A stretch of DNA of 64,000 nucleotides from Basidiobolus meristosporus CBS 931.73 (lineage: Eukaryota; Basidiobolomycota; Basidiobolomycetes; Basidiobolales; Basidiobolaceae), in contig MCFE01000190.1 of assembly GCA_002104905.1 (NCBI GenBank), forward strand, positions 1 to 64,000, written 5' to 3'. Under the pieces are notes generated by a model. That model ran no database searches. It was not told the origin of the DNA and saw only the letters and a program-made list of their open reading frames with translations. Below are positions 57,402 through 64,000 of this stretch, piece after piece (positions within the stretch are counted from its first letter, which is position 1; each line of letters opens with the position of its first letter). A program made the position numbers and the translations under genes.

Positions 57402-58003
57402 ATGACCAACGAGAAAGATTGCACCGCTAAAGCCGTCGAATCCGCTTTGTTCGGTGGTACCCTTGGCCTTCTGGCCTCTGCTGTCCAAAACTCTTTCCAA
57501 TCTCATTCTGCTGGTGCCGCTGGTGTCTTCACCAGAACCGGCCGAGTTATCCCCTACCTCGGTAAGTCAATATGGCTCGGCCTTCTTTAAGAGATTGGTC
57601 TTTTTCATCTTTGATGTGTATCTAATCGATCCTGATTTCCTCCCGTCCTGAAGCCGTTGTCGGTGGTGTGTTCTCCGCTACTGAATGTTTGTCCGAAAGC
57701 ATTAGAGAGAAGAAAGATTACATCAATAGCGGAATTGCCGGATGTACTGTTGGCATCTTGGCTGGTCTTCAAGGTTAGTGCTTTTTGGCAGCTTTATAGA
57801 TTTTCCTCGCCCCTCACCGACACCGGAATTTTCCAGCTCGTTCTTTCCCTGTTATGGTTGGCGCTACCGTTGGCCTTGGTGTATTCATGGGCTTGTATGA
57901 TTATACCGGTGGTACTTTGAAGGGAATTTATTTTGGAAAGTCTGAAGAGGATGTCAAGCAATATCGCGAAGAATTTTTCAAGAAGAATGAGAAGAGTGCT
58001 TAG
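57402..58003 (+). CDS. NDUFA11: Mitochondrial complex I subunit NDUFA11/B14.7-like
   Basis: Exons 57402-57561, 57654-57773, 57837-58003; introns 92 and 63 bp. 148 aa. Tim17/22/23-superfamily membrane protein. DCTAKAVESALFGG resembles the DCHRKA start region of NDUFA11; VVGGVFSATECLSESIREKK matches its VGAVFGLTTCISAHVREKP; INSGIAGCTVGILAGLQARS matches LNYFLGGCAGGLTLGAR. Glycine-rich transmembrane helices repeat about every 30 residues. An accessory subunit of the complex I membrane arm in the inner mitochondrial membrane. No cleavable presequence, as usual. The alternative, a Tim22-family translocase subunit, fits less well because of the spaced REK motif. The 3' end converges on OSH3. Confidence 0.78.
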
Positions 58004-58436
58004 TTTAACCGCATCTACAGCACCACCTTTGGTCAAACAAGACTATCCGATGCTTGTAGGCCACTTTTGTTTTAAAACGCAAGATAAAAGGCCTAAGCAT
58101 TCTTTTCTACTACGATTATCCTCAACATTTCACTTCGTCTTTTTCGCATTTCAAATAAAGGAATCCATCATTTCCAACTTTCTGACTTGACTGATAGAAG
58201 TTGGGCATATATTGAGAAGTAATCGTAGATACAAGGATATGGCATTGTGGATATCATAAAGTGGAATATGTTCCATTAATAGCGGTAGTTCGTAAATCGC
58301 ATGAAGATCAGTGTGGATGTTATCTACAGTATTTGGGAGTAGCATAATATAATAGAGGAGTTTGAATTGAGCATAGTTTGTAATTGATGTTATTGTATGC
58401 AATCCTAGGGATTATTGGTTACGGAAAGCAGAAACC
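58004..58436. other. Convergent spacer
   Basis: 433 bp between the NDUFA11-like and OSH3 stop codons. Contains AATAAAGG near 58156 on the plus strand, a candidate polyadenylation signal. Nothing else seen. Confidence 0.55.
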
Positions 58437-61400
58437 TCACCAAAGCTGCACTTTTGATGGAGGTGGACCTTGTGCTCTTGCCTCCCAGTACCCACCTGTA
58501 TATAACCAAGATTCCTGCTCTGGCGAATATGGATCGCTTTTCTTTTCAAACCACTGTGGTGTCCAGGCTTCGCCAAGAGAATCGAGCTGTTTTCTACGGT
58601 CACGTTGTAATTGTTCTACACGGAGTTTCTCTTCATCAGCCTCATCCACTTTGCCGTGTTCAAAGAGTTGCTGGTCGGGGCGCAGGCGAGTATCAGTCTG
58701 AGGAAGCTTGGAAGCTATGTCGGGAGTGATCTCGTTCAACTCTATTGCAAACTGAGTGAATCCGTACATGTCAGAAGCATTGGGAAGGGGTGGGTGAGCG
58801 CGCCAGATCATTTCGAGTTTATCTTGCCCAAGGTCATGCCAGAGGGCATGATGCCATTGCCCAGTGAGTGTTCTAACTGGATTCCCCCCAGCATCATGAA
58901 GAACAGCACGAACTTCATTGTTGGAAGATTTGAAAAACCCACCCTCCTTAAAGGTCAAAATGCAATATTCTTTAGTAGATTGATTGGTTATACGAACGTC
59001 TCCCGAGTGCTCCAAATAGCGAGTCCCCGCAAGCATGTTACGCACCCAGGTGGAGGGCTTTGAGTACGTGTATTCCTCATTGTGCTTCGTTAACTCAACA
59101 TGGACAACTCCAAACGGAACCATCTCCATGGATTTCCCCCAAAACTTGCTATTGATTTTAGAATCTTGCCAGAATTTGAAGTTTACCGACTCAGCATAGC
59201 AAGCCATGACTGGTGGGTGATGAGAGACCTTTTCAGAGATAAACCTGAATCCTTTGTCTGGTCTAACGCATTCGTAAGTCTCACCCAAGAGAGGATTAAA
59301 CGGTTTTCTGCCAGTTCGGGATTGAGTTGACGCATAGGCAGATAAGGCGAATGCAGCGATATAGGCCAGGCGATCGATAGAATTGTCCATCTCAGAGGCC
59401 TTGTCCAATAGCTCGCTGTACTCGAGCTCTTCGCACAGTCGCTGCAGCAAATTCAAGGGCTCGTTGAGGGCAATGGGCATGGCCACAGATGACAAATCTT
59501 TTCCAACATTTTTCCGGAGAATCGACATAATACTCACGTCCGGTCCGCATATCGGGGATGGGAGGACTGTGCGTCGATAGATAGTCTGGGCAGAGTCCTT
59601 GAGAGCATGCAGCTCCACTCCGTCTTCGTTACATCCACCCTTTAGCTCACATGATTCAATGAAGCTGTCATCGTCGTCTTCATCTTCATCGAGTTGGGAG
59701 GAGTCCTCAGTACCAATTTGATCGTCATCTCCAGATGTATCCTCGGATATAATTATTTCAGGGGCATCAAAGAACTCATCTTCACCTGTTCCAATGGATG
59801 AAGCAATAGACACTGGGCGGCTATTTCGCTTGGTGGAGAAGCTGTGTGAATCATCTTCTGTGGAAATGTTGCCTTTGAGATCATCATTCTCACGCTCAAG
59901 ATAAGAGATGGTGCTTTTCAGCGTGACGTTCTTGTCTGATTCATCAGACAATATATTGCCAATATTCACACCGGCCTTTTCTATAGTCAAGAGACAATGC
60001 TCCAGCTTCTCAGCCAAAATCAACGGATTCGGAGCGACTGAGTTGACATCGCTTGCATTGGTGCCTGTAATATAGACATATCAGTATAAAAACTATGGGG
60101 TTGTCTTGTTCCATCTATACCAGAATGGCCATTCTTCAAGACGTTGCTCGGTTTTGAGTCGGGCAATGAAGTTTGTTGGAGATACTGTTGAATCAAGGTA
60201 GTGAGTGCCTTGGCCTCGTGTAACTGAGTGATCAGAGTGGAGCATTCCTCCTTTGCTTTAATAAAAGGAAGTGAGGGCTCCAAAGCGTTAGAGGCTTCCT
60301 GGCGAAGAGTAGCAATACGCAAGTCTTCTGTGTTCGGTGATTTGGGTTTGATCAACCCCGAGGTATCGTGGTTCAAGCCTTCACCTATAGCGTCATCATC
60401 TGGTTGCTTCGAGTATTTTTTTATAACATCCATCCACTGCTCGAAGTCTTCGGCATTTAAAGCCCTAAGGCTATATAAACAAGATCCGCTATCGATGTTG
60501 ATGGCTCTATGTCCTGGGACAACATATATGACGGAAAGCGGAATTTGAATTGATCCTCGGCAGAAACTCTGCGGGCTCTTGAAATAAGATAATACACCTT
60601 TATCGATCTGTACCCATCGCTTTGCCCAACCTTCAATTGCACCATAAGCATCGTATGTTAGCGTGAAAATGCTTAAATTCTGAACAGCTATTCAAATACC
60701 AACCTTGCATTTTCTTGCGTTTCTTCTTCAACAACCAGCCGCTAATCTCCGGCTCGTTTTTCTTTTCATCCGGGCCTTAAAGAAAGTGGAGGTTATTATT
60801 ACGTGCCTGGGCAGGAGATAGGAATTTAGGCAATCACCATCTTTGAGTCCCACAAAGAATGTTAGCTTCTTTGAAGTATTTCGAGAGAAGGAATTATCTA
60901 ACATTGAACAACAAGTCAACTCCAAAACAATGGTTGTAGTGTTCTCAGAAAAATTTACCAAAACACAAGACGTAGGTTCCGGGTTCTTGGACTAGGTGTG
61001 AACCTTTGATGGTTGTTTTTGAAGATTCGTAGTGCCCCACGGGGATTATTTCAATAAGATTAGGATCTTTTGAGGTAAGGAAAATTGAAGAAGCCTTTCG
61101 GATGGATTTCGGAATAGGATTATTTGAATCTTGGAGACTGCATATTGAGGTGTCATCATCACCAAGCTCATATTCACCGCTATCGGCATTGAGTGAGTTA
61201 GGAATGGATGTAAAACTGCCGCCAGGGACGCTAGCATTTCTGGTGGTCGGCACAGTTAGACTTCCTGTAGAAGCAACGAAGAGGTCCGAAGACGAGGCGA
61301 CGGTTTCCTTTCTATAATACAGACCAAAGGAGATGTTTTTCTTTTTTGTTGAGAAATACCATAGAAGGTTTTTCCCTCTCTGGTCAACGTAGATATAGTG

Positions 61401-61439
61401 CTGGAAAATGTCTCTGGGCGGCACCTCCACTTCTTGCAT
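58437..61439 (-). CDS. OSH3: Osh3-type oxysterol-binding protein (GOLD-PH-FFAT-ORD)
   Basis: Exons 61439-60959, 60897-60838, 60775-60704, 60630-60121, 60064-58437; introns 61, 62, 73 and 56 bp. 916 aa. N-terminal GOLD-like domain (VPPRDIFQHYIYVDQRG ... GTYVLCFD, about 1-180), PH domain (ISGWLLKKKRKKMQGWAKRW ... EDFEQWMDVI, about 190-280), an acidic linker with a perfect FFAT core EFFDAPE (471-477) for binding ER VAP/Scs2 proteins, and the lipid-transfer domain with the signature EKVSHHPP (652-659), NPLLGETYE before it and GQWHHALWH after it. GOLD-PH-ORD is the Osh3 plan. It should act at ER-plasma membrane contacts, exchanging or sensing phosphoinositides. The start at 61439 (MQEVEVPPRD) fits Osh3 N-termini; an upstream exon is not excluded. 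Confidence 0.92.
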
Positions 61440-61552
61440 CTCACTTGGTACTCTCCTTTAGATAACAAGAACTCGTGTTGGGAGTCAGTTATTACATAGG
61501 GATGAGGAATCGTAATTTTTGAAACAAAATTAGGGGATATTGCACGTGGAAA

Positions 61553-61840
61553 CTACGGATTGAGTTGATACATAGATCCACAACTCTCCTGTACCCTTTG
61601 GCCGCTATCATCTGTGATCAGATCTTGCATGACTTGTTTCTTGAAATTAATTACACTTGCCCAAAAATATCCACTTGGTGGGATTATTTTGGCAAACTGG
61701 CGTGATGGAGTATGCTCAATCTGGTCGTGCAATTTTTGATTTCCGGGCATTGTTGGCGCTGGTAATAGAGCGGAATCTCACAAGATCTTCTCGAGAATTT
61801 CTGGTGGAATCTTCGATGAATATTACAAATCATTTCTGTC
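61553..61840 (-). pseudogene. Possible F-box protein relic
   Basis: The minus strand near 61814 reads IPPEILEKIL, the usual opening of an F-box, followed at once by a stop; the same frame reopens to 61553 with KIIPPSGYFW and ends LNP. Too short and broken to be a gene. The GYFW word recurs at 54340. Weak call. Confidence 0.3.
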
Positions 61841-62400
61841 CTTCCTTGAAATACAAATATAGAAGGGCCATGGTAGCCCCCAAATTATAGAACAACAATG
61901 GCACTCAGAAGTGGGTCTATGTTTATGTAAGAAGGATTTTCCAATTCATCCGCGAGGCTCAACGTATTTCTCATGTTGAAGGATCACCTGACTTTGCCCA
62001 AATGCCACCCATTTGGCACACAGAGCAATAACCTAGCGAATCATATTTTGAACCTGATGTTGTGATATAGTGCCATCATGGATTTTTAGAGTTGCCATTG
62101 GGATATATGGGTTTTATCATGGATGCTTATAGTCTCGTACCATTTCATCCGAAAAGTTCCGATGCTTTAGCAAGAATTTTGATCTACTACGAAGGACAAA
62201 GCATTCACTGATTAGCAGTGTCGGATGTATAAGGATTAGGTGCAAATTCAGCATGATGATTGCAAGTAGTAGTAGCATCTTAAGATCAAGGACTACGTTA
62301 TAGTCGAATTAGTGGAGCCTGTCAACACTTCATGTTGCAAGGTATACCTTGATTCTATATCCCTATGAAAAATCTCAAACTTGGAATTCATCTAATTTTT

Positions 62401-62460
62401 AGCTGGTATTCTGCTGGTATTCTGATGGTATTTTGCTGGTATTCAGCTGGTGTTTTGGGT
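62401..62460 (+). repeat. Short tandem repeat, GCTGGTATTCT-like unit
   Basis: Four to five imperfect copies of GCTGGTATTCT/GATGGTATTTT in a row, with a stray half-copy near 62633-62655. Confidence 0.7.
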
Positions 62461-64000
62461 TCAAAATTTCAAATGCAGTTTTTGATGGAAGTAATGAGCA
62501 GCTAATTACTAAATTTGGTATGGATGCTAGTTTGCCTAGTCTCCTCCTGGACAACTTGTTTACTTGCCTGCCCATCAGCTCAGAACAGAGATTTTGAGAG
62601 TTGTCAATTTTGAGAAACTTGGAATTCAGCTGATACTGTGATGGTATTTTGCTGGCCTTTTGTCAATTTTTTTTTCTTAGGGTATACTATTAAGCTTCTA
62701 GAAAGGAAATTGGATTTCAGAATTGTAGAAATACTGACAGGTAACATTTAGTTGTACTATTAAACTCTCACAAAAGTCAAACTCTTTGTTTTACTAGATA
62801 CATCGTGCCATCTTTATACTTCAAGCCCACTTCTACAGTTCCTCCGGTGCGTATCAACCAAATGAAATGTACTTGATGATTTTAAAAGGTAGAGATCTAC
62901 AATTTCAAAGCTATGTGTACCATGAGAGCAAATATCAAATCATTAAAAGCATCCAACGCTTTGTATACATAGATTCGTTGCCTTTAAATACCAGCATAAA
63001 ACCTAGTCAGCTACAAGTTTGTTCCGGCCACCTTGTGGACAAATATTCATATTTCCCAGATGGGCTTGGGCCAGAGTAGCCTTCATACCAAGCTTGGCAT
63101 TAGCCAGCTCATACATAGAGCTTAAAAAGTGCATGGTTGTCTTCAACTTACTGAGTACAGCATTTGTACTTAAGGAGCATCTGTGCGCAGAAGAATAGCG
63201 ATAATAAGCTGCTGGGCTATTTTGTTATATTTAAGGTTTTTGATAGTTTCCTGAATCTACTCTTCCAAAGAATTGATAAGTATCTTAAGAACTACGTTTT
63301 AATCAATACTTGGCATTCAAAAAAACTTTGCAAGTAGCAAATCAGAATGCACAAATAATGCTAGCATCCAGCTAAATAATGGCAATATTCAAAATGCATT
63401 ATTCCAGATTATGATGATTTCAGACTTGACCAGTATCTTGCATAAAATTAGATTGACTGAGTAGTCAAGGCTGAGAAGTTGGCGGTATTGAAGTGGTTTG
63501 TGAGGCCCCCATATCTCTACGCGTCTCTCCGTGCTATTTGGTTTTTGCAACTAAACCAAGAAGTGAATATACTCCGACTTCTATGTTTCACCAAATCACC
63601 TCACAATTGTCAACTTTTACTGTGGGAAAAATTATGGATTTTACTCATTTGAATTACTAGTAATATCATTACTTCTACTCTATGATCAAGTAATCTAGTA
63701 ATACTTTTTGAGCAACTCCACACTGATACAGAAAACCCAACATCTGCTTTCGGGTACTCCGCTTTGCGCTTGCTTCAGCTTTCTTACTCTCGAGTCCTTG
63801 GAATGACGCTCCTCAGGCCCTTATCCCGTTTGTAAAGTTATGAAATAATAATCTTGCTTTTACATGTAACTTCCGATCAAACCCCTTTTGTGTGGTAAAA
63901 TACTCGTGTAAATTACATCGCTCTGGAAATAATCAAGTATAATGAAGATCTATCTGATGAAGGCATACTCATTCTCTTGGCGATACTGATCATGATTAAT

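Larger units (their letters stand above)
61440..64000. other. Gene-poor right end with relics
   Basis: 2.6 kb containing the OSH3 promoter, then decayed sequence. I see no complete gene. ORFs at 61657-61890 and 62867-63079 are unassigned. A short GCTGGTATTCT repeat lies at 62401-62460. Confidence 0.5.

Noticed and set aside
58384-59580. Plus-strand ORFs of 60-150 codons across the OSH3 gene
   Set aside because: Antisense shadows; the minus strand carries the full oxysterol-binding domain.
1-64000. CRISPR array, bacterial operons or rRNA genes
   Set aside because: None seen; the introns, LTR elements and gene families are eukaryotic.

Overview
The window looks like a fungal nuclear genome segment. 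Introns are short (about 48-92 nt), GT-AG, often with a CTAAC/CTGAC-like branch point. The genes on the right are typical fungal genes: an Osh3-type oxysterol-binding protein, an Inn1/Fic1-type C2 protein, an RGS protein with membrane segments, a BRE4/FUSC-type membrane protein and a GPI-anchored Ser/Thr/Pro-rich protein. I cannot name the species. A TE-rich early-diverging fungus is my guess, not something the sequence proves.

Left half (1 to about 32,365): an almost unbroken block of nested transposable elements. Families seen: (1) Ty1/copia elements with 348-349 bp LTRs and a copia-type half-tRNA-iMet primer binding site; (2) Ty3/gypsy elements with 369 bp LTRs; (3) a PIF/Harbinger-like DNA transposon with a DDE transposase and a divergently oriented second ORF of unknown function; (4) long LTRs without internal regions, one family carrying an AAAGGGG tandem array and one carrying a tRNA-like box. 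Nesting can be read from target-site duplications (TSDs). In the first nest a DNA transposon copy holds copia A (1857-6201), which holds a solo LTR (4803-6042). In the second, copia E holds copia D (21279-32056), D holds a Harbinger-like element (21510-29422), and that holds copia F (23708-28209, TSD CACTT). Gypsy A is split around a fragment cluster that includes gypsy B. No element is intact: all carry stops, frameshifts or deletions.

Right half (33.4-61.4 kb): gene territory. Minus strand: BRE4/FUSC-like membrane protein (33423-36932), unknown protein (38404-39567), COMT (43208-43873), C2 protein (52074-53748), RGS/membrane protein (54901-56001), OSH3 (58437-61439). Plus strand: GPI-anchored protein (41992-42863), nine-exon Gfo/Idh/MocA oxidoreductase (46806-48603), orphan 198-aa protein (50156-50752), NDUFA11-like complex I subunit (57402-58003). 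I placed exon joints by hand so that reading frames close exactly; they are consistent but not verified by transcripts. The genes do not form a pathway. OSH3 (lipid transfer at ER contacts), the C2 protein (cytokinesis) and the RGS protein (polarity) are ordinary housekeeping or morphogenesis genes. From 61.5 to 64 kb I see only relics and simple repeats.
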